64,000 nt of DNA, from positions 1,612,001-1,676,000 of the forward strand of contig JALJCQ010000011.1 of NCBI GenBank assembly GCA_023091665.1, given 5' to 3'. The notes under the pieces are model-generated. The model was given only the letters and a program-made list of their open reading frames with translations, did not search any database and was not told the DNA's origin. Within the stretch, counting starts at the first letter, position 1. Every line of letters begins with the position of its first letter. This document shows positions 8,520 to 17,051 of this stretch, in pieces. The DNA comes from Pythium myriotylum (taxonomy: Eukaryota; Oomycota; Peronosporomycetes; Pythiales; Pythiaceae). The translations under genes and the position numbers were made by a program.

Positions 8520-8833
8520 ATCTTTTTGCACACCCACACAAGACACGACCTCTCACACAACACCACCCCTCTTCCCTCCACGTCCCGCGCTGCACCTGCT
8601 ACCAGACATCAGGTTGACCAGCAACCACTGTCTCGGTTCTCGTCATCGCCACACTCAATGCCATGGACTTACCACCACCGCCACCGAATACAAACCCGTA
8701 TTCGAGTGTCCGCAACTTCCCCTTGACCACTCGGTATCCACAGAAGACGAATCCAACGATTTTCTAGACAGAGACAGGCATGGATATATGGATATGCAAC
8801 TGGATCGATAGAACGACATACAGACAGCCGCGA

Positions 8834-8836
<3 letters not shown>

Positions 8837-8864
<28 letters not shown>
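8837..8864. repeat. AG microsatellite, 28 bp, unit 4
   Basis: Pure AG run. Just downstream this unit has the GAATATC and CGCACACACACG variants typical of units 6-21, so it looks mosaic. Confidence 0.95.
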
Positions 8865-8870
<6 letters not shown>

Positions 8871-9475
8871 AGCGCAGCGCGATACATAGGACACATTTCC
8901 CTGCGCTATCAATATACCTGGGCCTCGCTAGTGTGGCCATCCAGCATCCAGCCCACCGAATATCACACTACTGTCACACGCACACACACGAGGTGAGAGG
9001 TGACGTCGTGATGCAATATCCTATGTATGTGTCCCAAGACACCTTTGACCTTACCTCCCCCTCTGACCATGCGCCATCGCCCATCAATCAACCAACAGCA
9101 GCATCCAGCAGGATCCAGGAATCCCACCGACGGCTGGGGTGAAACACGCTGCGTGTTGACGCATGAATGCAAAGAGTCTAGGCGTTGCACAGCAGCACGT
9201 AGTGCGCCATCGGCTGGCCACGGTCGATCCGAGCCGTTCCGGCTGGGTCTGCAGTCTAACTCGTTTGTTGCTTTTGCAAACAGATGCGTCGAAGACAACA
9301 GCCTATTTGGAGCAGTGGTCCGAGTTGATAGAGATGCAAGCATGAAGAGTCGGATGGTTGATGTGCATTCTAACGCGCGTGGTGAACGGCGGCGAGCGTG
9401 GTTTGTTTTGGTGTGTTGTAGGTGTAGGGTTTCGTTGGTGGGCGGGAATGCAGTGTGTGGGGTGCGTAGATCGGA

Positions 9476-9556
9476 GACAGCTTGGCCGAGTGGTTAAGGC
9501 GCTAGCCTGCTAAGTTAGTGGGGCAACCCGCGTGAGTTCGAATCTCACAGCTGTCG
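9476..9556 (+). tRNA. tRNA-Ser (GCT), unit 4
   Basis: Anticodon GCT; sequence as unit 1. Confidence 0.95.
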
Positions 9557-9710
9557 TCTTTTTCCCAGCCTCCCACTCCGACCTCGGCTCTGTCTCCTCA
9601 ATTCCTCTTGCACTGGTCGTGATTCGCACAGAACCTTTTTGTGCCCAAGTGGTTCTCGATGCGTATACCAACGCAAGCACCTAAGGCAGGCGTGCTCCTG
9701 TGAAGCCTAG

Positions 9711-9734
9711 GAACCACTTCGGTGGTCATCCGCA

Positions 9735-9765
<31 letters not shown>

Positions 9766-9815
9766 GGCCCCTGCGCAAGGATGACACGCATAAATCGAGA
9801 AGTATCGCACTTTTT
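9711..9815 (+). ncRNA. U6: U6 snRNA, unit 4
   Basis: Copy of the unit 1 gene. Confidence 0.95.
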
Positions 9816-10059
9816 CCACCCCTGTCTTTGGACTCTACATTACTCGACAGACATCCGACACCACCCCCACCAACACACGAAGTCTCGTCCCACGCATCCA
9901 CGGCGCTCACATGCATTCCTTCTCTGGATGACGCTGGGAAGTCTGGGTACCCGTATGATGGGGAAACGACGCAATGGTAGCGGTGAAGGTAGTGGTGGCC
10001 GCGAGGGGTGTCCAGGCTGTGTTCTGGAGGTGATAGAAGGATGGAAAAGGAGTAAAATT

Positions 10060-10131
10060 TGAGGGATGAGGGGATCGAACCCCCGACCGCTGGGACTGGA
10101 ATCCAGCGCTCTACCACTGAGCTAACCCCCT
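10060..10131 (-). tRNA. tRNA-Trp (CCA), unit 4, acceptor variant
   Basis: Carries A1-C72 as in units 2 and 3. Confidence 0.8.
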
Positions 10132-10450
10132 ACATTCGCTTTGCTCGACCAACTCAACACACCATCGCATACACAGCGCTTGCGTCCCAAATACGCTTGG
10201 TCCTACCACAACCCACACACGGGACCACGCACAGCGCAGTACACGACCTCGTGCGCCATAAAACGCAACAAAACGGACGTCTGATCTCGTAGATCGAAGC
10301 ACACAGTGGTGTATGTGGAGTGACGAGGGTAAGGCCTGTGTGTGGTCGTGGTTGACGGTGAGTGTGTGAGTTTGTGTTGTTTCTGTGTTTGTAGGTGTAA
10401 TGTGTAGTTTGGCGTTTTGTGTTTGTGTTGATGCCTGCGCAGGACGTGCA

Positions 10451-10522
10451 GCCCCTATAGCTCAGTGGTAGAGCACTCGCTTCGTAAGCGAAAGGTCGGT
10501 GGTTCGATCCCGCTTGGGGGCA
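10451..10522 (+). tRNA. tRNA-Thr (CGT), unit 5
   Basis: Uninserted site with natural upstream flank; last of the three bare sites. Confidence 0.95.
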
Positions 10523-10836
10523 ATCTTTTTGCACACCCACACAAGACACGACCTCTCACACAACACCACCCCTCTTCCCTCCACGTCCCGCGCTGCACCT
10601 GCTACCAGACATCAGGTTGACCAGCAACCACTGTCTCGGTTCTCGTCATCGCCACACTCAATGCCATGGACTTACCACCACCGCCACCGAATACAAACCC
10701 GTATTCGAGTGTCCGCAACTTCCCCTTGACCACTCGGTATCCACAGAAGACGAATCCAACGATTTTCTAGACAGAGACAGGCATGGATATATGGATATGC
10801 AACTGGATCGATAGAACGACATACAGACAGCCGCGA

Positions 10837-10839
<3 letters not shown>

Positions 10840-10883
<44 letters not shown>
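10840..10883. repeat. AG microsatellite, 44 bp, unit 5
   Basis: Same length as unit 6 across LINE copy A. Confidence 0.95.
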
Positions 10884-10889
<6 letters not shown>

Positions 10890-11494
10890 AGCGCAGCGCG
10901 ATACATAGGACACATTTCCCTGCGCTATCAATATACCTGGGCCTCGCTAGTGTGGCCATCCAGCATCCAGCCCACCGAACATCACACTACTGTCACACGC
11001 ACGCACACGAGGTGAGAGGTGACGTCGTGATGCAATATCCTATGTATGTGTCCCAAGACACCTTTGACCTTACCTCCCCCTCTGACCATGCGCCATCGCC
11101 CATCAATCAACCAGCAGCAGCATCCAGCAGGATCCAGGAATCCCACCGACGGCTGGGGTGAAACACGCTGCGTGTTGACGCATGAATGCAAAGAGTCTAG
11201 GCGTTGCACAGCAGCACGTAGTGCGCCATCGGCTGGCCACGGTCGATCCGAGCCGTTCCGGCTGGGTCTGCAGTCTAACTCGTTTGTTGCTTTTGCAAAC
11301 AGATGCGTCGAAGACAACAGCCTATTTGGAGCAGTGGTCCGAGTTGATAGAGATGCAAGCATGAAGAGTCGGATGGTTGATGTGCATTCTAACGCGCGTG
11401 GTGAACGGCGGCGAGCGTGGTTTGTTTTGGTGTGTTGTAGGTGTAGGGTTTCGTTGGTGGGCGGGAATGCAGTGTGTGGGGTGCGTAGATCGGA

Positions 11495-11575
11495 GACAGC
11501 TTGGCCGAGTGGTTAAGGCGCTAGCCTGCTAAGTTAGTGGGGCAACCCGCGTGAGTTCGAATCTCACAGCTGTCG
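11495..11575 (+). tRNA. tRNA-Ser (GCT), unit 5
   Basis: Anticodon GCT; sequence as unit 1. Confidence 0.95.
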
Positions 11576-11729
11576 TCTTTTTCCCAGCCTCCCACTCCGA
11601 CCTCGGCTCTGTCTCCTCAATTCCTCTTGCACTGGTCGTGATTCGCACAGAACCTTTTTGTGCCCAAGTGGTTCTCGATGCGTATACCAACGCAAGCACC
11701 TAAGGCAGGCGTGCTCCTGTGAAGCCTAG

Positions 11730-11753
11730 GAACCACTTCGGTGGTCATCCGCA

Positions 11754-11784
<31 letters not shown>

Positions 11785-11834
11785 GGCCCCTGCGCAAGGA
11801 TGACACGCATAAATCGAGAAGTATCGCACTTTTT
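11730..11834 (+). ncRNA. U6: U6 snRNA, unit 5
   Basis: Copy of the unit 1 gene; last unit with the CACCCCTG downstream flank. Confidence 0.95.
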
Positions 11835-12078
11835 CCACCCCTGTCTTTGGACTCTACATTACTCGACAGACATCCGACACCACCCCCACCAACACACGAA
11901 GTCTCGTCCCACGCATCCACGGCGCTCACATGCATTCCTTCTCTGGATGACGCTGGGAAGTCTGGGTACCCGTATGATGGGGAAACGACGCAATGGTAGC
12001 GGTGAAGGTAGTGGTGGCCGCGAGGGGTGTCCAGGCTGTGTTCTGGAGGTGATAGAAGGATGGAAAAGGAGTAAAATT

Positions 12079-12150
12079 TGAGGGATGAGGGGATCGAACC
12101 CCCGACCGCTGGGACTGGAATCCAGCGCTCTACCACTGAGCTAACCCCCC
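12079..12150 (-). tRNA. tRNA-Trp (CCA), unit 5
   Basis: G1-C72 form as unit 1. Confidence 0.85.
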
Positions 12151-12497
12151 ACATTCGCTTTGCTCGACCAACTCAACACACCATCGCATACACAGCGCTT
12201 GCGTCCCAAATACGCTTGGTCCTACCACAACCCACACACGGGACCACGCACAGCGCAGTACACGACCTCGTGCGCCATAAAACGCAACAAAACGGACGTC
12301 TGATCTCGTAGATCGAAGCACACAGTGGTGTATGTGGAGTGACGAGGGTAAGGCCTGTGTGTGGTCGTGGTTGACGGTGAGTGTGTGAGTTTGTGTTGTT
12401 TCTGTGTTTGTAGGTGTAATGTGTAGTTTGGCGTTTTGTGTTTGTGTTGATGCCTGCGCAGGACGTGCAGCCCCTATAGCTCAGTTTCAAGGCGTCT

Positions 12498-12517
12498 GTA
12501 TTAACTATAATTAATAC
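12498..12517 (-). promoter_or_regulatory. 3'-terminal hairpin of the LINE
   Basis: GTATTAA and TTAATAC form a perfect 7-bp stem with a 6-nt loop, 12 nt from the 3' end of the element RNA. The short element has a different sequence folding at the same place and the same 12-nt end. Probable RT recognition site. Confidence 0.65.
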
Positions 12518-12667
12518 GACTATGAGTACTCTAATCTACCTCGTCGATGAATATTATACACTTGACTAATGTGTGACGAGGCTGGGGGCTTCAGTTGTTG
12601 AGTTGGTGGTCGACTTCCGTTGGTCTTGACTGGTTTAGGTACTTGTTTTAACATGTCGGTTCAATAG

Positions 12668-12740
12668 CTGCGGGTAGCTCAGACGTTTAAGAGTGTGGAT
12701 CCGAAGTTACTGGTCGCGGGTTCGAACCCCGGCTCGGACA
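12668..12740 (+). pseudogene. tRNA-like relic in the LINE 3' UTR (antisense to the LINE)
   Basis: Has an A-box-like TAGCTCAGACG (12675) and a perfect B box GGTTCGAACCC (12719-12729). It has a D-arm GCTC/GAGT and a mostly paired T-arm, ending CTCGGAC-A. The acceptor pairs at only about 5 of 7 positions, and the anticodon arm does not close with U33, so it is not a functional tRNA as read. It could be a former target fragment captured by the LINE, or an antisense Pol III promoter. Confidence 0.5.
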
Positions 12741-12882
12741 CTTGCCTTGTGGTCTAAAATTCTGGTGCTTGACTTCGGTCGCGCGGGTCTCCTCTGGCTT
12801 GTGTTCGGGACGAACTCGAACTGCGATTGGTTGAAAACCCTCCACAGCCAAGAAGAAGAAGAAGAATCGGCACGAAATTCTT

Positions 12883-14058
12883 TTATGCCAAAAAGCGAAC
12901 TGCAAACAACCCCATGTTGTTTTGCATGAAGGCACCAAGCGAAGGCGTAGACTGGAGACTTGACAACACAACCTGAAGCGAAGCACGCTGCACATCGTCG
13001 TACACACGTCGAAGACACGCACGCACATGAGCACCCACAGTCGTATACACCACACGCAGTGCTGCAATTGTTGGCATCGGGGACCGCCCGTTGAACAGTC
13101 GCCCATTGCGTTCAGTCCACAACAGGTGAAGCACCACAGCACGGATGACTTGCCACAGGTCTTGGATTTCTTCTGCGTGGTCCTTCCACACGGGAGCAAC
13201 GCGGATGGCTTTACCGAAGACAATGTCGGTCCAGGAGGGTCGAGATGTGAAGAACACCGACATATCACGGAAGATGTCGCGCCATATCACAGTCGGCAGC
13301 ACACACTCGAAGAACAAATGACGCGCCGTCTCCACTGAGTTGCAGCCTTGTCGAACACAGTACACGATGCCGGGATTTGCCACCGTCATGAACGAGAAGC
13401 GTGAGCGAGTCGGTAACAAGCCGTACGCCAAGCGGAACTGGAGGTCTTCGTATATCGGGAGGAGCAACACACGCAGACGCTTGCGGAGCTTGTTGAATCG
13501 GAGGACCACGTCAGTAGGCGCTCGAGGGTCGTGGAAGAACAGCGGATGCGTTCTCGTCGGCTCTGGAGCTTGCCACACCAGGCGGAGCAGTTGGGATCGT
13601 GGAATGCGCGGCACCCAGCACACACGGTCGTTGATCTTCACACCGACTCGCGGATGTTGGTGCTCAGGCGCCGTCGGTAGCACTCCATCGACTGGGACAG
13701 AGCACATTGTGCAGAGACGCCCGAAAACTTGCGTGGCTTCCTCGTGAAGCTTGAGCAGCCACGTGTACTGTCGATACGGGGTGATGGAGACTTGGGTGTA
13801 GTCGACATGTCGCTCAGCAAACTCGATCGCGCTCGGCCACTTGTCGCCTTCACCAGCGAAGTCACGAAGAGATCGCAACTGAAAGACACGGGCAACTTGC
13901 CGACGGAAGCTTCGTTGCGGCTCTGCAATCATGCTGAGAGAACGATGCTGGGACGGCGTTGTGTCGGAACGGCTGGTTGGGAGGAACTGGAAGTTCTTGT
14001 CGCCATGGAACCAGATCGGTTGGTCGAGTGCAGACGCAAGTCGTTCTTCTGGGGGGGG
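12883..14058 (-). CDS. LINE ORF2 C-terminal part, shifted frame (zinc-finger tail)
   Basis: Continues ORF2 after the frameshift at 14051-14058; the frame runs from PPPEERLASAL to the stop at 12883. It holds a C-x4-C-x7-H-x4-C motif (CVRQGC...ARHLFFEC) typical of the zinc-binding region C-terminal to LINE reverse transcriptases (zf-RVT type). An aromatic, Arg-rich region precedes it (FRLAYGLLPTRSRFSF). The open frame extends further upstream to 14454, but that part overlaps the RT frame and is spurious. Together with 13929-17051 it makes an ORF2 of about 1390 codons. Confidence 0.8.
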   Translation of the reverse strand, partial: PPPEERLASALDQPIWFHGDKNFQFLPTSRSDTTPSQHRSLSMIAEPQRSFRRQVARVFQLRSLRDFAGEGDKWPSAIEFAERHVDYTQVSITPYRQYTWLLKLHEEATQVFGRLCTMCSVPVDGVLPTAPEHQHPRVGVKINDRVCWVPRIPRSQLLRLVWQAPEPTRTHPLFFHDPRAPTDVVLRFNKLRKRLRVLLLPIYEDLQFRLAYGLLPTRSRFSFMTVANPGIVYCVRQGCNSVETARHLFFECVLPTVIWRDIFRDMSVFFTSRPSWTDIVFGKAIRVAPVWKDHAEEIQDLWQVIRAVVLHLLWTERNGRLFNGRSPMPTIAALRVVYTTVGAHVRACLRRVYDDVQRASLQVVLSSLQSTPSLGAFMQNNMGLFAVRFLA

Positions 14059-17051
14059 AGGTCGAGCCACGACACCGGCCACTTGATACCGTACCAAGTC
14101 TTCCAGGCCGCACGCCACCACGAAGAGAGCTGCCCCCACTCGATCGAGCCTCGATGCCGCCACGGACTGACGTAGAGAAAGTCGAGTGGCCTCTGCGGGC
14201 CCCACCGCGGAAGACTGATCCGCAGCAGCTCGACTCCTGCTACCGTCCAGTTGCCGGTCGTCGATGTCGAAGCTGCCGTGAACTGAAGCAGGAGCTGCAG
14301 TGACTGTCGCTTGAGCACACCGTCGAGACTCAGTACCTGCAGACCCCCAGACTCGCGCGGCAGGTTGACAAATTCGTTCGAGATCAACTGGACATGCCGA
14401 GCGTCGCGTTCGTAGCGCCGACTCAAGACGAACCGGTGTAGCGCGGCTTGCCACTTCTTCACTCGTCCTGGCGGCACATCAACGTGAGCAGTGTAGTGCC
14501 ACAGACGTGAGAGCACCATGGTCTGGGCGACGAGGAGCCTGCCTTGGAGCGTCCGTGCGCGCCGAAACCACTGCTTGAACCCGTCAAAGAAGCGTCGATC
14601 GAGGTCTTCAACAATCAATTCCGTTGTGCGTCGTTGACCGAACAGGAGACCGAGGAACTTGACCGTGGAGTCTTCATCGAGAACCTGCACACCTGGTATG
14701 CCCGGGCATCGCCGCGTTCGATGCAGCGACATCAGCACACACTTGTTCACGTTGAGCTTGGCGCCGGAGCCTTGACAGTATTCTTCGACCAACCCAAGTT
14801 GCGCCTCGACACCAGCGATAGAGCCCGACAGTAACGTCGAGTCGTCGGCGAAGAAAATACTCGCGACGGTGGCATCCGCTGTCAAGCAGATCCCATGTTC
14901 TTCGTGCTGGCGGAGCAGGTTACCGAGTGGCTCGATAACAAGCAAGAACAGCAGCGCCGACAGCGGATCACCTTGCTTGACTCCGCGCGTTGGGCAGAGC
15001 GGGTCTTGCACGAATCCGTTGATCATGAGATGCGCGTGTGGTCGAGTGTACAGGAGCTTCACCCACCCCGAGAACGCCCCGCCACATCCCATCCGATCGA
15101 GCACCTGAAACATGTAGTTCCAGTTGACGCGGTCGTACGCCTTCTCAAAGTCGAGGAACATGGCGTAGGCTTCCTCGTCGCGCGCGGTGACGAGGTCTTG
15201 CAGGTCACTCACGAAACGAACGTGGTGATGCAGAGAGCGACCACGCACGAAAGCCTTCTGGTCTTGGTGCACAAGCTTGGTCAGGAACAACTGCAGTCGG
15301 AAAGCGAGAACCTTTGACAGTGCCTTCACGTCGACACCCATCAAAGCAATTGGGCGATAGTTGCCTGGGTCAGCTCGGGATCCCTTCTTGTGCAGCAGAC
15401 TGATCGCCGACTGGCGTTGGCACCGAAGAAGCTCGCCTCGCTGAAGTTGGTAGTTGAACACGATCTCCAGGCATTCACCGAACACGTCAGGAGCCACCTG
15501 GTAGAAGGCAGCTGGAAGCCCGTCCATCCCGGGCGCTGACGATGCTCGCATCTTCTTGATTGCACTGGCGAGGTCCGCCGCTGTGATCGGAGCGTTGAGG
15601 ATATTTTGCTCGTCTTCAGACAGTCGGCGGTCGATCGTGTCGAGCATCCGGTCAATCTGGCTCTGCTCAGGCTCTTGGACGACAACACCACCGCGCTCAA
15701 CATCGCCCATGATACCGCCCCAGTGCTGATTGAAGGCAGCCGCGATATCCGCGGGGTTGCTTGATGCTGAGCCATCTTGAAGCCGCACTTCTTCGATGCT
15801 GACTCTCCGCAAGGATCCGTCAAGCGGTCGAAAGAAGTACTTGGATGACTTCTCCGCGTGTTGAGCCTGGAAGTCGAAAGCCGAGTCTTGGTTGTAAAGA
15901 CGCGCCGAGTTGATGCTGTCTTGGTATGCCGTCAGTGCGGTCTGGAACACCGTCTGCGCGCGATCGCTTCGCTCCGACCGGTATGCCGCAGCCGCGTGGG
16001 CAAGTGCCTGACGAGCTTCGGTGGTGGCGGTCTCGCCTTGACGCTTCAGCTTGCGCTGCAGAGCTTGAAGCTGACGACGCATGCCCTTCTTCCACTTGTG
16101 CCACACCTTGCCCGGGTTGGAGGAGCGCCGTAACGCAGCAAGCACAGTTGTCGCTTCGCCTTGGATAGCTTCAACGATATCGGGGAAGTCGAGCATCGCC
16201 GACTGGAAACGCCAGTACCCGTGGCCTTGAGGCTGGCTCATCGCGCGCAACACAACTTGATGTGCGAGATGGTCGCCGGCACCCTTGGGCTCAAAGTACA
16301 AGGAGTCACCGTACAGCGCGGTGCAGAAGTCTTCTGACATGAGGATGTAGTCGAGACGGTTGTGTCGAGGCTGTGGACCAGTGTAGACGCGTTCGTCGGG
16401 ATGGTGGATTCGCCAGGCATCCACGACACCGAGCTGGGCCAACCACGCCACACACGCGTTACCGCCGGTCGTTCCTGTCGCCCTTGGATCCGACGCATCG
16501 ACGAGGGGGTCGAGTGGCGTGTTGAGGTCACCGAGCACCAGGTGAGTCGCATTGTCTTCGAACACTTCGTACGGTAGCGCTTCGAAGAACCCCTTCTTCT
16601 CGAAGTTATCGACTGGCGCGTACACGTTGTGGATGTAGATCGGAGCACCGTTCGCGACGACCCGGACGACCAAGTAGCGGCCTTGAATAGTCAACGAAGA
16701 CTGCTCACAAGCAGACTGAAACCCGGGAAAGTCGGAGCGGAGCACTGTCATGACGCCACCCGATCGTGCAGCAACGGCAACTGGACTGTGCGCGTTGGTG
16801 TCGCTGACGAAGAGGCGGTGTTGAAATCTTGAGTCATGGTGGAATTGGAGCGTTGCACGATGATGCGAGTCGCGCAGCTTGGTCTCTTGGACGCACGAGA
16901 GACTGTTCTTGATGAGCTGGTTCTCGATCAACAGGTGGCCGTTCTTCTTGATCCCGTTGGTGTTCACCGTCAAAAGACTGATGTTCTCCCACGAGACCTC
17001 GGCCGCGTCCGCCTCGACCGCTTTAGCAGTCGAGGCAGAGCGGTCCGGCAC
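13929..17051 (-). CDS. LINE ORF2: APE-type endonuclease and reverse transcriptase
   Basis: Nicks target DNA and reverse-transcribes the element RNA there (target-primed reverse transcription). Endonuclease, residues ~25-265: TVNTNG, QETK (E56), NVYAP (Y144), GDLN (D175, N177), RLDYIL (D234) and AGDH (D260, H261). RT, ~500-810: SAPGMDG, NYRPIAL, FLDFEKAYD (motif A), GVKQGDPLS (motif B), FFADDS (motif C) and KFLGLLFG; catalytic Asp residues are present. The first codon used here is GTG (17049-17051), 29 nt inside ORF1 and in its +1 frame. The first ATG lies at about codon 101, inside the endonuclease, so ORF2 needs frameshifting, reinitiation or a non-ATG start. The last ~40 residues after LDLPP are out of frame, past the G8 run. 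Confidence 0.93.
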   Translation of the reverse strand: MPDRSASTAKAVEADAAEVSWENISLLTVNTNGIKKNGHLLIENQLIKNSLSCVQETKLRDSHHRATLQFHHDSRFQHRLFVSDTNAHSPVAVAARSGGVMTVLRSDFPGFQSACEQSSLTIQGRYLVVRVVANGAPIYIHNVYAPVDNFEKKGFFEALPYEVFEDNATHLVLGDLNTPLDPLVDASDPRATGTTGGNACVAWLAQLGVVDAWRIHHPDERVYTGPQPRHNRLDYILMSEDFCTALYGDSLYFEPKGAGDHLAHQVVLRAMSQPQGHGYWRFQSAMLDFPDIVEAIQGEATTVLAALRRSSNPGKVWHKWKKGMRRQLQALQRKLKRQGETATTEARQALAHAAAAYRSERSDRAQTVFQTALTAYQDSINSARLYNQDSAFDFQAQHAEKSSKYFFRPLDGSLRRVSIEEVRLQDGSASSNPADIAAAFNQHWGGIMGDVERGGVVVQEPEQSQIDRMLDTIDRRLSEDEQNILNAPITAADLASAIKKMRASSAPGMDGLPAAFYQVAPDVFGECLEIVFNYQLQRGELLRCQRQSAISLLHKKGSRADPGNYRPIALMGVDVKALSKVLAFRLQLFLTKLVHQDQKAFVRGRSLHHHVRFVSDLQDLVTARDEEAYAMFLDFEKAYDRVNWNYMFQVLDRMGCGGAFSGWVKLLYTRPHAHLMINGFVQDPLCPTRGVKQGDPLSALLFLLVIEPLGNLLRQHEEHGICLTADATVASIFFADDSTLLSGSIAGVEAQLGLVEEYCQGSGAKLNVNKCVLMSLHRTRRCPGIPGVQVLDEDSTVKFLGLLFGQRRTTELIVEDLDRRFFDGFKQWFRRARTLQGRLLVAQTMVLSRLWHYTAHVDVPPGRVKKWQAALHRFVLSRRYERDARHVQLISNEFVNLPRESGGLQVLSLDGVLKRQSLQLLLQFTAASTSTTGNWTVAGVELLRISLPRWGPQRPLDFLYVSPWRHRGSIEWGQLSSWWRAAWKTWYGIKWPVSWLDLPPQKNDLRLHSTNRSGSMATRTSSSSQPAVPTQRRPSIVLSA

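Larger units (their letters stand above)
12486..12882 (-). other. 3' UTR of LINE copy A
   Basis: Runs from the ORF2 stop to the 3' end. It contains an (AAG)n tract (about 12850-12865), an antisense tRNA-like sequence (12668-12740) and the terminal hairpin (12498-12517). Confidence 0.8.

Noticed and set aside
12883..14454. Full 523-aa frame as an independent gene
   Set aside because: Its upstream third overlaps the RT frame out of phase; only the part after 14058 is the true ORF2 continuation.
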